A stretch of DNA of 64,000 nucleotides, from positions 18,875,126 through 18,939,125 of the forward strand of contig NC_079224.1 of the NCBI RefSeq assembly GCF_029633865.1, written 5' to 3'. The stretch is from Lampris incognitus. Lineage: Eukaryota > Chordata > Actinopteri > Lampriformes > Lampridae. The notes beneath the pieces are model-generated. The model did no database searches and was not told the origin of the DNA. It worked only from the letters and a program-made list of their open reading frames with translations. Both the position numbers and the translations under genes were made by a program. Shown here one piece after another: positions 1-12,165 of this stretch (position 1 is its first letter; each line of letters opens with the position of its first letter).

Positions 1-21
1 GCTCTCGGCAGCGAGTTATAA

Positions 22-92
22 GCCCATTTCACGCCGCGGCCATCTTGGATTTTAAAAAACCAAGTGGTGGGAACTTAGCCACGCCCCTTCTT
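22..92 (+). repeat. left terminal inverted repeat of the 22-2023 transposon
   Basis: This is the reverse complement of 1951-2023 with a few substitutions and one C-tract length difference. It carries GCCACGCCCC near its inner end. Confidence 0.85.
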
Positions 93-631
93 ACTCAATC
101 GGAAATCAGTGCAGCCGAGGCCAGCAGCAAACATGGTTTGGACTACCAACCTCGAGCACCTACCGTCATTTACCACAGTATGAAAACTAAGCTGGATCTT
201 TTCTTTTTCGAGTACTTTCTGCCTCTCCTGTGCCAGTGAGGAGAGACACACACACAGGGCTGTATTCAAAGATGCTGTTTAATCACAATAAAATAAAAAA
301 TAAGATACATTTCATTTTTATACCGTACATTCAATATTTATACATTAGATTGTCCCATCTACAATATTTTCATTCTTTGTCCTTTAACTTTAACAAAACT
401 GTTGGTTCATTTTAAACTAAAATATGTTCGGTCAACTGTCATTCTGTTGTAGCAATAAACTAGAACTCACTACCAACTCAAATCATCAATTGTTTACTAA
501 ACTAAGATAGTGATTGCTCATCTCAAGGTGTGGGCTAAAAAATGGGACTGTACTGAAATTAAGTTAAATATGTTTCAATCTATCTAAGGTTTGTGTGCAC
601 TATTTTCTTGTCAGCTGGATTTAACAAAGGT

Positions 632-1660
632 TTAAAACAGTGGTCCCTGAAAATTTTTTAGGAGAGCACACACAGTCCACATTTGGTTGACTGTTCCACT
701 TAGTGAAAGGGGTATGACTCCATCAAAAATGTGGTACTCCTTTATGCGTCTTATTGACCGTTCGACATGTATTCTCAAGCCAGCAATACTCTGTGTGTCT
801 GTGAGCTCATCACAGCTAAACTGTCCACTTGGGCCTAAAAATGCAGGGATGACAAGTTTTACGTCTATTTCATCGAGCAGGTCTTTGATAAGGTAGCCCT
901 TATCGGCCATGACCTCATCACCTGACTCTAAGAGGTCCAGAACACCTGACCTCTTAGTTATCTCCTTATCAGAAATACATCCTGTGTATAGATTACTTAC
1001 CAGGCTAACTGACCCCGAGGGAGTGATCCCAATTAGGGATTTCAGTGTAGTGTTACTTTTATAATGGGAGTATGTCATGGTGTTCAAAACCTTCGAACTA
1101 GCTGTCTCGATGCGGATCTCTGTGCAGCCTAGTATCAAGACTGTAAAGCTAGGAAGAGTGCTTTGAGGGTGTGGTAATCCTTAAAACCAATGTAAAGCCT
1201 GATCAGATTGGGCGCACACTGGAAGCATTCTAGACCAAAACGCTCACTTTTCAGCTTTTTATTTTCATCCTCCAGGAAAGCGATGCGTTTCTTTACTGCG
1301 TCAAGCTGGTCTTCCACAGAAAGCGGCTTCACGTCGTAGTCATGATCAGGTAGAGTCGCCCAAACCTCACTGGACACATGAGGATATGTCATACATGTGG
1401 GAAGCAATATAAAGCCACACATTTTCCTGTTATCAAGATGATGTGTCAGAACAGAGCTATCCACTATTGAAAGATTAGTGAATATATATATATATATATA
1501 CATATTATACAATGCAGTAATCTACATGTTTGAAGAATTGTATTGTACTGACAGTAACAACTCACCTATCTCCCTCATGCTCCTCTTCATGTTCCTCTTC
1601 ATCTTCTTCCGCTATTAAGTCACCAATGCGACTACAAACAGGAGCAAACATTTTTCAACT
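632..1660 (-). pseudogene. DDE_Tnp_4 transposase remnant
   Basis: Three minus-strand pieces are visible. Near 1650-1567 is an acidic N-terminal stretch ending at a GTGAGT donor. At 1512-1135 is a segment with a coiled coil (KKRIAFLEDENKKLKSE) followed by a helix typical of the HTH_Tnp_4 region. At 1138-632 is the catalytic half. The catalytic half shows the usual YKSNTTLKSLIGITPSG block, the second acidic site (VMADKGY) and the glutamate in HVERSI. The first catalytic aspartate position reads LGCTEI, where related proteins have DC.E, so it appears lost. The join between pieces two and three changes frame at about 1137, and part of the domain is missing. A non-autonomous copy is likely. No zinc-binding THAP domain could be read. 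Confidence 0.7.
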
Positions 1661-1950
1661 TCAAACTTCTGTCTCCCTTCTAATGTTTTAGTCACAGTGA
1701 AACTGGTCACCCCAATATTATTTAACTGGCTGTACATGGTGCAACTTCTGCAGCTCAATGCATACAGTAACGTTAAATGTACATGCAACCTCTGCAGCTC
1801 AATGCGTACAGTAGGTCTACATGTACATAATGTCTGTTGCAATAATAGCAGGAGGAGTAAACATTTAGCCATATGGCATCTTAATGTGTCAGCTGAATTT
1901 AGGATGGTACACAGCAGTACGACATGTTGCTTCCAGCAGTGTTTTCAATG

Positions 1951-2023
1951 AAGAAGGGGGCGTGGCTAAATTCCCACCGCTTGGTTTTTTTTTAATCCAA
2001 GATGGCCGCAGCGTGAAATGGGC
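1951..2023 (-). repeat. right terminal inverted repeat of the 22-2023 transposon
   Basis: This is the partner of 22-92. It reads GGGGGCGTGGC, then CCACCGCTTGG, then AATCCAAGATGGCCGC, and ends GTGAAATGGGC. Confidence 0.85.
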
Positions 2024-2344
2024 GTATTTCGGTCACTTTCAACGCTCTTATTCATGGGTTTAATGGTCATTTCGATGTCTCAGATTAAACCCCGGACTCG
2101 TGTTCCGAGTTTGTCTTCAAATGATAAAAAAAATTATATTCATATAGCATTTTCCATACTGTAGCGAATTCGGGGGGGCAACCGCAGGGACTGCTGCGGC
2201 CGAGACGCGAACCCGTATCGCCCGCGACAACGTTAACCAGTCGACTGAAGGGTGGTTAACGTAGTAGCTTGCGGTGTGGGAGCCACGGGTTCGCGTCCCG
2301 GATGCAGCGTCCCGAGCTGCCCCCCCCCCCCGAATTCGCTACAT

Positions 2345-2362
2345 TGGTGTCAGAAGTGGGAT
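2345..2362 (+). other. primer binding site-like, tRNA-Leu type
   Basis: TGGTGTCAGAAGTGGGAT lies 1 bp after the LTR-like CTACA end. It is complementary to the 3' end of a CCA-tailed tRNA-Leu whose acceptor/T-arm strand reads ATCCCACTTCTGACA. The same 18 bases occur at 43323-43340. Confidence 0.6.
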
Positions 2363-2446
2363 GGGGCGACCGTAAGGCCATCGGAAGCGTATGAAGGAGC
2401 TGATATGCTTAAGCGCGGGGACGCGCATCCCGAAGGAGGAGGGTAG

Positions 2447-2602
2447 TGCAACGTGCATGGATAAATAGACACGTTGGTCCTTGACTAATGGGTCGGACCC
2501 TTCAGTCGACTGGTTAACGTTGTCGCTTGCGGAGTGGGAGATACGGGTCCGCGTCCCGACTGTAGCGGTTCCCGGACTGCCCCCCCCCCCGAATTCGCCA
2601 CA
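2447..2602 (+). repeat. 3' LTR of TRIM-like element copy 1
   Basis: This 156 bp LTR starts TG and ends CA directly after a polypurine tract. It contains a tRNA-like segment, a C-tract and GAATTCG near its 3' end. It aligns with 43375-43517, sharing AACGTGCATGGATAA near the start and a tail resembling GAATTYGCCACA. Confidence 0.6.
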
Positions 2603-2606
2603 ATAC

Positions 2607-5600
2607 CCACACGAAATACAGCTCAAAGCGCTATATATTAGCTGAGAATTGACGTTTCACAAAATCGTTGTTTTTTAAATATGTATGAGCATGGAAAAAA
2701 CCTGTATGTGAGAGAATTTGGTGAATTCAGACTTGGCCGCGTTCAAAATGTGGCTTGCATATACAGCCGTTGCCGCGCAGTGCACGATGGATACGGCGCG
2801 GCGCGTTGCCGGACCATTCGCCGTATCCTCATTTGCATAAACGCGACTCGACCTCTACTTTATGCAAATGAGTCCGTCCAGCAGCGACGCATCCGGCTCG
2901 AGTAACTCAGCTCAAACTGTCAGACTAGACTAGGCAGTGCTGACCAGACGTGAATCCAGATGCTGCTACCGCATTGGCCCACTTCAGATGACATATTTCT
3001 GTGTACTGTTTAGCAGTAAAATGAGAAAGTTTTTGACCCGACCGCCATGTTGAAAACCAAGCACCGCCCGACGGGCCGGTGCGAACTCAACCCCCTCATC
3101 AATCACACGCTGTCAATGTCGGTGGTTCTCATTCAGGTCCTCAGGTATCACAAGTACTTCATTATGCTGGGTTTTTCTCTGCAGGTCTAAAAACGGACGC
3201 AACCCAGGTGAATGCAAACGAGCAACCTGAGGGAATAGAAAACAAACAGCGTTTATGGTACCCGAGGACCTAATTGAGAACCACTGGTCTGCACCCAGCA
3301 CTATGGCATCACCACCTGTCCAACAGTACAAAAAATAAGAAGTGTACCAAAGATCATTTTAGTTCCTATTTAGCACTCACTTTATAGTTCACTTCCCATG
3401 CACCTGCAGTTCAGCGTTCAGCTATTTGTCAATTTTGTCAGTCAAGTCAAATTTATTTGTATAGCCCTAAATCACAACTTGGTCTCCTTTACAATCACAC
3501 GTGGTTTCTGTGTCATTGCACAGTCTTTCAGTTGTGGCATGCAGCGTGACTGATAAATGTGAGGTAAATTTCTCCCATTACTTGGTGCTGTACAGAGGAG
3601 GCAACCAACCAGGCTGTGAAGTCATTTGGGGAAATGCTCCAAGTTTGACATTTGCAAAAGTAGGATGCGCCCCCCCCCCCTTTAGCACCGAACTAAAATC
3701 TCGAGTTTATTATTATACTCGATAATTTGCAGTGTGTTGCAGTTGTGCATGCACACACACAAGTTCATCATGAAGACTGTCACTGCCAAGATGAGACAAT
3801 GTCAACAGGAAGTATTGGAAAAGCCAACACCGGCCTGCCATAGACTGGTTATTCAAAAGAAATTATGTATACATGAGTTTTGTAGAAATCAGGTTATTTC
3901 AAACTATATACACTCTTTAACCAAAGTATTGCTTTGGCTGCAGTGTATTAACCACTTACCTCCAGTTATTTGCTCCATGCAAACCTGGGCTACTTACTAA
4001 TGAATGTCAGTGGAGAGGCAGCGACTCTCTGATCTTTTGAGGGAGAAACCAAAATTCAGCTAAAACACAAGGGCACATATTGTTGTTGATCAATGTTTGA
4101 ATAAAAAAAAGTGTCCCTGAAACGGCTGAGCACAGTCACAAAGCTGCAGCTGGTGAATGAAAAGAGGCAATTTTGTGAGTCCACCTTTCTGAACCACCAT
4201 TGATTGGGGTTGTGCAATGGTGGTACCTTGGAAGGAAAGCCAAATTCAAATTGTAAGAAAAGGGGGAGAAAATGATGAAAATGAAACAAACAAACAAAAA
4301 AACCCTGAATATGAGACAAAATAATTGGAATTGAACAATAAGGCCTGCAGTGTGAAAGTAGTCTAGGTGACCAGCTAGGAGATATCTGCCTGTCTCCACC
4401 ATGGAAACAGCCTTTTGCGTGAATAAAGCCCGGTGTCTCCTGTTGCCTCGATAATTATCATCTCCTGCTGATAAGCATTCATGAGTTGAGTTGCAACATT
4501 GTGAGTGGTGAAAGCGCTCACAATTGCATGTTGAACCAAGGAACAATGAGGAATGTAAATACAGTGAATTGTACACCATGTCCTAACTGAATAGAGATAA
4601 CCTTGATAAAACAAAAAAATGAAAATATCAGTGAGTGTGATCATAACAATAGTCATGGCGATGGTGATGACTATGAGGAAAATTTCTCTTCATACTCTAT
4701 TCTGTTGATGTGTGCACTTATCCATCAATTGCGGTAACATCATATTCTCCAATCCTACCAGCCAGTGTGACAAAGGGTGGCCATTGGAGGGGCAAAGAAG
4801 GAAGTTCTGCATAACCTAGGGGACATACACATGTATAGGTAGGGTCCAAGTAGGGCTTAGGCCCCTGCCTGTTTGCCCTGTTAGTACTAAAAAGGTCTTT
4901 TAACGAAATGGGAGGATAAACACTTCTGCAGAATAGGCTGCATGATTGCAAAAAGTACCCCCCGCCCCATCCTCGTCACCCTTCAAAAAGTGGTTGCACC
5001 CAAACCAAGTAAGCTAACACGGCCTCGGATTTATGTAGATGGTAAGATATGCGCACTATGCCGCACACCTGGCGCCAAAGGCGACTGGTCACCTTTTTAA
5101 CGCATGTATGCATGATGTGACGCTGATGCATCAGGTATTCATGCATGCAACACGAGCTCTTCAGCCACACTAGCTGCTGTCATGTTAGCTAATAATATAG
5201 CCATAGTTGATGCCGTGTGCAAACTGTAACAAATGAATGCAGCATGTCAATGTTTTGGTAGCTTGTTGTCAGATCACTTTTCAAGGACGGTTTATAATGA
5301 CCCTTACCTTTTCACCCTCTCAGAGAGTGTACCAGCCAGCCTGCCCTATCTAGTCCACAGGGCCATTCTCAGTTTAAGAAGACCCAGAATGTTGCACGTA
5401 GTTTTGCAAAAGTTTCCCTGAAAAAATGTTGCCGTTGGCTGCACACAGTATATTTCAAGGACGTTTTATCACAAATTTAGTATCTCAAATGCTGTGGGTG
5501 TTCCCATTTCTCAAGGAGATTGTGTATTGGAGATATTCAGCCAACATGTAATTATGGCAACTTTGATTTGAATTTGATTAGAAATATTGTTTATCTTTTA

Positions 5601-5790
5601 CATTAGGATAGGTTAATATTAATTCGTTACAGTGTCGGCTGTACAATGTAAGTTATATTAGATGGCACGACACAATAACACGCTTGGTGCTCTGAAATCA
5701 ACCGTGGTAACAAACCTAAATTAACACAACCCGGATGAAAATACAATCATTAATTGACACTGCAAAGCGAAGATACTTCATCAATAATGA
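2607..5790. other. upstream/intergenic stretch, little recognisable
   Basis: No convincing gene is visible. The stretch holds the palindromes at 2789-2872 and a short interspersed-repeat tail (AAATTTATTTGTATAGCC) near 3445. The first exon of vipr1 (signal peptide and 5' UTR) may lie here or in the following SINE-bearing stretch, but I could not identify it. Confidence 0.4.
2789..2872. promoter_or_regulatory. nested inverted repeats with two POU octamers
   Basis: GGATACGGCG (2789-2798) pairs with CGCCGTATCC (2819-2828). Directly after that, CTCATTTGCATAAA (2828-2841) pairs perfectly with TTTATGCAAATGAG (2859-2872). The second pair places the octamer ATTTGCAT and its complement ATGCAAAT 17 bp apart in a CpG-bearing context. 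A POU-factor element or a decayed repeat terminus are both possible. No function is shown. Confidence 0.35.
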
Positions 5791-5806
5791 AAAAAGGTTA
5801 GCACTT

Positions 5807-6232
5807 GGGTGCATCCGGGTGGTGTGGCGGTCTATTACGTTGCCTACCAACATGGGGCTCTCCAGTTCGAATCCCGTGTTACCTCCGGCTTGGTCGGGCG
5901 TCCCTGCAGACACGATTGGCTGTGTCTGCGGGTGGGAAGCCGGACGTGGGTATGTGTCCTAGTCGCTGCATTAGCGCCTCCTCTGGTCAGTCAGGGCGCC
6001 TGTTTGGGGGTAGGGAGAACTGGGGGGAATAGCGTGATCCTCCCACGTGCTACGTCCCCCTGGCGAAACTCCTCACTATCAGGTGAAAAGAAGCGGCTAG
6101 CGACTCCAAGCATGTCTGCAGTCCTCCCCGGATCGGCAAAGGGGGTGGAGCAGAGATTGGGAAGATAGGGGTAATTGGCCAGACACAATTGGGGAGAAAA
6201 GGGGGGACATTTTTAAAAAGAAGAAGAAGAAG
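5807..6232 (+). mobile_element. tRNA-derived SINE (family A), copy 1
   Basis: This near full-length copy of about 426 bp has a tRNA-like head with a B-box-like AGTTCGAATCCCG. A body common to all family A copies follows (GGAAGCCGGACGTGGGTATG, AACTCCTCACTATCAGGTGA), and the tail ends in an AAG-rich run. It is flanked by a target duplication close to AAAAGTTAGCACT (5792-5806 and 6233-6246). It is in the same orientation as vipr1. Confidence 0.8.
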
Positions 6233-6839
6233 AAAAGTTAGCACTGGGAATGAGCCCCTACCCCTCTCAATGTCTGTGCATGGCCCCGCTCGGGGGTGGG
6301 GGGGGGGTGGGGAAGATAAATCACAACCTAAAAATGGGAATCACCCTGTGCAGGGGAGGCCTGATAGTCCAATACTACCAGTTTGATTAATGTCCTCGAT
6401 GAGAAGCCTCATCCACCAGAGTAACAGCTATAAATCTTCCCTTTGGCTCCTATAGAGGGCCATGGTGAGGTCTGCTGATACATGCCCATAAACACCTACA
6501 CCAAGATGCACCACATAGGAATCACCTGTGAATATAACATAGTCAGATGTGTTGAGGCTTCTTCGTCTGTCGTGTGTCTGATGGCGAGCTGAACGGCCGC
6601 CCAAATAAGGCTGACCACAGGAATGTACAAATTGAGATCATAAACAGGTTTCCCTCGACGTTTGAAGCGCCACCACAGGTTTGACAACCCGGACGTGTGA
6701 CTTGTGAGCATTGGGCTTTGTAGATTAATTATGAGTACCGTTGTTTTAAACCGGCTCTCGGCCTGGTAGTTTGTCCTATAGCTATGATAAATCATAGTGC
6801 ATCTGCAACATTTTCTCTTGACAGACATTTTCACTGCAG

Positions 6840-8893
6840 AATTGTGACATTATGGTGGAAATAGAGAAGGAGAGGGACATGTGTCTGGCTCACATTGAAA
6901 ACAAAACCACAGGTATGTAATTCTTTTAATGCAACACCATCACCCTATAGGCATTTATTCTGTCTGCGTTCCTCTTGTTCTAGTTTGTTGAATCAACTGG
7001 GTATGGATGGGAGTGAAGAATTCATTATGCTGTGGTGACAAAACAGTGGCACACCTATGTGAACCAAGCCATTTTGACCCGTTATCCACCGCTCGGAAAA
7101 CAGCGGGTCTGAAGCCTTGCATGGCTGTGCATGTCTCCTCCCTTGTCACTAATGCCGTCCCTTGGCTGCAATGGCTTTAGTTCACTTTATCAATGAATCA
7201 GGAATCAGGAACGCTTTATTTGTCATTTCATTTCATGCACTCGTGCACACAAAATCAAACGAAATATCATTTCCCCCAGCTCACAGCAGTGCCACACAAA
7301 GACAAAAACACACCTACAAAAACTGCAAGAACTACAAGAACACATAGATCCAAGCTAACACATAAATCCAAAATAACACATAGGCTATACCCAAACTAAC
7401 ACATATATCTAAACTAAACAAAAAAAATCACTGCCCAGGAGAAGGAACGCCAGCCAGGATGGCTGTCGGAACTGCCGGTCTGCATGGGCTAGCAATTAGC
7501 TTAGCCTGCCCCGCTTCGACGTCCTGGTGGTGTTTCCTCTTCGGGTGCAGATCTGGGCAGGGCCGTGATCCTTGGGCCCACCGGACGCAGCAGACCAAGC
7601 TCCCTCAGCCGATCCAACGACAGCTCTCCCAGCCAGACACCTTCGACACACCTCCACGCACTCCATGCAATGACACTAAAAACACAGTCAAGGCTTGGTG
7701 AGGCCGCCATCAGACCACCCTTGGTGTTATCAGAACTGCCGGTCTGCATGGGCTTAGCTTAGCCTGCCCCACTTCCGCGTCCTGTCAGACCGTGCTCGGT
7801 GTTTCCTGTTCGGGTGCAGCTCCGGGCAGGGCCGTGGTCCCTGGGCCCACAGGATGCAGCAGACCAAGCTCTCCCAGCCGATCCAGCACCAGCTCTCCCA
7901 GCCATCAAACAAAGTCAAACTTAGACGCAGACGTGGACAAAGACACTGCATGGATGGTACTGGGTGAGACCGACGCAAACATGAATTTGCGCCGCCATCT
8001 TCACACACTGGAAGTGGAAACAATGAGCCTCAGTTAGGTTGGCTAAGCGTAATTGTATAATATTAACATTGTGTTTCATTGAGTCCACTACCGATGAACT
8101 AAATCCTCTCTGATGACATCATCCTACGCACAGACATCACAAAGACTCATGAAACTAAACTCAAATCAAACCGATAAACACAAGACGCAAAAGCCCCCAG
8201 GTACTTTCCCCGCCTCTCAAGACTCATCAACCCATCACAACTTTAAACGCCGATATGAATTTGTCCCGTAAATATTACTTTAAATGCACACGCTGCTAAT
8301 TCCTCAGGGTATCGTAGCAAATTGCCTTCTCTAATTGACTAAAAAAGCAAGCGCGTGTGTATTCCCCCGTATCGATAAATCCATAGAGACCGCCCGCTGT
8401 GGTCCGACACTTAACAGTTAGTTAAGCTATCGTGACGCGATAAAAGCAAATGACGGTCTGAGAAGAAGAGCAAAGAAAGCTTGATTTGTCGAGGCGGCAG
8501 GACATGAGGCCAGAGCCAGTTGACCCGAGTTAACATGTTTTGGCCTCCGTGGACCCTTGAATGCACTGCACTCATTTGTCTTGGTGAGGAAACATGAATC
8601 TGGATCGCTCTCTACCTCTGGATTTGATGCATCGTGCTGTTTGTGTATATTGTTTGCACAGGTGTGAACTCTTCACATGCAACCATGTCTCTCGCTCGTT
8701 CTCTCTCTCTCTCTCGCTCTCTCGCGCTCTCTCGCTCCCTCTCTCTCTCTCTAGGTTGCAGTGGGATGTGGGACAGGATTGCTTGCTGGCCCAGTGCCAG
8801 TGTGGGAGACGTGGTCACTATCCCTTGCCCCAAATACTTTTTCTACGTCACCGGCCAGTTCCAAATGGGTAAGAGCCAAGTTTACAAAAGAGG

Positions 8894-8926
<33 letters not shown>

Positions 8927-11900
8927 TAAGACTGCACACGTACAAGCGTGCCTGTTGGTTTGTGTATGGGTGGGGGCCACGGACAGAGAGGAGGAGGCAA
9001 AGGGGGCAGTCATGCATCACTCAATGACCACTGGCTTTAGGAGGACGACTGATAAAGGGGGAGTAGTTTTACGCAGCTTGAAATACTGTGGGGGGGAAGA
9101 AAAACAAAACATTTTCGTCGCTCTAACTTTTGTTAACACGTCCGTCGCATGTTTTGATGAATTTTTGTCCCTTTCGAAACAGCGAAAGGGACACATTGTG
9201 GCGTTGATGTGTGTTCAGCATTTTCATCTTTCTGACGTGGAAGAGAAGGTTGGCACTGCTCATGCTATGCACCTGGTAGCATCACTGGTTCAAGTCTTGC
9301 TCATGATCCGTGTTAACCATCAATTACATCCTTCCAGTTGGTCCCTCGTTATGTGTACTTAAACAACACTGCCACAAAAAGCACGTAGGCCTGGGGTGTC
9401 CGGGTAGCCTAGTGGTCTAGTTCATTGCCTCCCAACATGGGGATCGCCGGTTCGAATCCCCGTGTTACCTCCGGCTTGGTCGGGCTTCCCTACAGAAACA
9501 ATTGGCCGTTTCTGCGGGTGGGAAGCCGGATGTGGGTATGTGCCCTGGTCGCTGCACTAGCGCCCCCTCTGGCACTAGTGCCCCCTGGCGAAACTCCTCA
9601 CTGTCAGATGAAAAGAAGCGGCTGGCGACTCCACATGTATCAGAGAGAAGGCATGTGGTAGTCAGCAGCCCTCCCCGGATCGGCAGAGGGGGCTGGGCAG
9701 TGACTGGGACGGCTCACAAGAGCGGGGTAATTAGCCAAGTACAATTGGGGAGAAAAAGGGAGAACCCCCCTTCCCCACAAAAAAATAGAGCATGTAGGCC
9801 TGAGTGGGCCTACTGCACAGCACTAACCTGCATGTCTTTACCTTTCTCCTCCGCCATTGTTGATGTTTCTTTTCCTCATATGAAGCACCGTTCTGTGTTA
9901 TAATTTTCCCTCTTGCGATTTATTTCTTTTCTTATTGGTTAGAGGGCTATCAAGGGAGCGGTTTAATTATCCATGAGGAAAAATCCTTAGATCAAGGATT
10001 TTCAAAACTGGATGACAATTTGTTTTACATGGCCGAGATGACTCTCCTCTGAGTTCCCTCCATCTCTCAAATCTTCATTAACTACCACGTGTAGCATTTC
10101 CCCGGTGTAATCTCGCCTGCTGCACTCAAAGGAGTTGTTTATTTGAATCGGCTTGTCGGGCGGACCCCCCCCCCCCAGCTTTGTTCCCATCACAGCGTGT
10201 CTGATGGGAGGATGTGTTGAACACTGCGTTCTGCTGCCTCTCATAAACAAAGAAGACGAGATGCTTTTGGTTTACTGGCGTTGGGAGAATTCTTCATGTG
10301 TGGCGCGCTACAACAGCCCCGGCTAATGGGACGCTTCTGACACAAGGTCTTTCCATATAAGGTATAATAAACCCACTCACAGTCAATTCACGGGGACATG
10401 TACGAGGGTATAAATGTACCTAAGTCTCTGGCACGGGGATTGTTGGTTCGAATCCCCGTGTTACCTTTGGCTTGGTCGGACGTCCCCACAGACACAATTG
10501 GCCGTGTCTGTGGGTGGGAAGCCGGATGTGGGTATGTGTCCTGGTCGCTGCACTAGCGCCTCCTCTGGCCGGTCAGGGAGGAGGAACTGGGGGGAATAAC
10601 GTGATCCTCCCACATGCTACCTACCTCTGGCGAAACTCCTCACTGTCGGTGGGCGACTCCACATGTATTGAAGGAAGCATGTGCAGCCCTCCCCGTATCG
10701 GCAGAGGGGGTGGAGCAGTGACCGGGACAGCTCGGTGCAGTGGGGTAATTAGTCAGATACAATTGGGGAGAAAAAAGGGGGAAAATGTACCTAGATCTGA
10801 CCCAATAGCCTGAACAGCACCCCTCAACTGACCCAGTACATTACCATATGCTACCATACATTTTATTTTATATATGTGCACACTGTAGCACCGCGTCTAC
10901 AACATCATTTCCACTATGTGGAATAGTTTGTCTTACACTTTTCCTTTTTCCATTGTATGTGAAGCGCTGTTGGGGCTGCGCCACAGGTGTCGGTGTGCAT
11001 TGCACAACTGTACAGGGCGACCCATAAGCCTGCACCAATGTTAATTCCTGCTAATTCCAAGATTAATTCCTCAAGTTCTCAATTTTTTTTTCTTTCCTGC
11101 TTAACCTGAATCCCCTGATGAGTGTGGCCCCACAAATCTGATATTCAGGCCTGCAAAATGACGTCAAGAGCGTACCACGTGTAGGTGTCACCGCCCTGTG
11201 ATTTATCCGATAATTCCTCAGTTGTAGGCAGGCCATCGATAGGCCAAGGGGGCCTCCGAGCCATAATTTATTATGAGCGTGTCAAGGGTTTATAGTGGAA
11301 AGCAGGGTTTTCTGGGAAGCTCTGATGTGACCCATATGGGAGACAGGTTGACTTAGGGAAGGAGAGCACCCAGGGGGAGACAGAGAGAAGGGGGGGTACA
11401 GAAAAAGAGTTAGTGGGCAATGTGAGGATGGCGGCAGAAGCAGTATACGGTGTATATCACCAGCCTGTCAAGGGGCCGGAGGATCAACAGGCCCACGCTG
11501 CGCACCATGGAGGACCGAGTCAGAAGGGACTGGGAAGATAGAGAGAGCCATTATTATTGAACTATGTTTCGCTGATATGAACTGAGCGAGGTATGGAATG
11601 GGTCAACATTAGAGCGTGAACCGTTGTCCATAAAACCTGCCCCCGGCTTTCAGCGATTTCAATTGTGACTTGTTATCAACAGTCTCCAATCAACATTTTT
11701 TTCGGCTATCCAGATACAGTGTATTTGTGAACATTGCGCACCGTGCCTTGTAAACTGAACTCCGCTTTATGTATTTGACCTGCTTGGTCTCGGTCTCTAT
11801 CGGTGGGATTTGATGGCGAAAACACCCATGTAGTCTTTCCCCAGACCTTTAACCCTGTTTCCATCATCTGTCGCATTTGTGATGAACTCAAACCGTTGAC

Positions 11901-12124
11901 ACACTTGGCATGGAAAGCAATTCATTTCAGAAGCCACATACAGCAAAAAAACAAGTTTTACAAAGTTTGGCGCCACACAGATTCTCCCATAAAACGTAGA
12001 TAAGTCATGAACTGAGTTGGAATGAAGTTCGGCATTCTCATAACACTTTTGAACTTTTGACCTCATAGAGGCCCGCGGACACCCAACTCTTTTTAATGAC
12101 AGGGTAAAGTCATGATTCACCCCC

Positions 12125-12165
<41 letters not shown>

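Larger units (their letters stand above)
22..2023 (-). mobile_element. ISL2EU/Harbinger-like DNA transposon, decayed
   Basis: A two-kilobase element is bounded by long terminal inverted repeats of about 71-73 bp (22-92 and 1951-2023). Its interior carries minus-strand pieces of a DDE_Tnp_4-type transposase. The repeats share the blocks GCCCATTTCACGC, CGGCCATCTTGGATT and GCCACGCCCC with only scattered mismatches. Target duplications could not be fixed because the outer edges blur (TATAAG on the left, CGTATT on the right). The family call rests on the coiled coil, the short HTH-like stretch and the DDE_Tnp_4 arrangement seen inside, which match fish ISL2EU/THAP-type transposons. The exact family name is inference. 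Confidence 0.75.
2160..2602 (+). mobile_element. TRIM-like miniature LTR element with inverted LTR, copy 1
   Basis: The order seen is as follows. First comes an inverted LTR 3' part (2160 to about 2241), then a 5'-truncated forward LTR ending CGAATTCGCTACA at 2343. Next are a primer-site-like TGGTGTCAGAAGTGGGAT (2345-2362) and about 70 bp of internal sequence. A purine run GAAGGAGGAGGG (2432-2443) follows, then a complete LTR TGCAACG...GCCACA (2447-2602). The unit begins TGTAGCGAATTCG and ends CGAATTCGCCACA, and ATAC lies directly on both sides (2156-2159 and 2603-2606), a 4 bp target duplication. No protein is encoded. A second copy sits at 43078-43517. The alternative reading is a foldback DNA element, but the primer-site and polypurine tract positions favour an LTR origin. 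Confidence 0.65.

Noticed and set aside
8634-9362. 242-codon + strand frame covering a vipr1 exon
   Set aside because: Only 8755-8868 is exon. The rest is intron read-through across CT and GT microsatellites.
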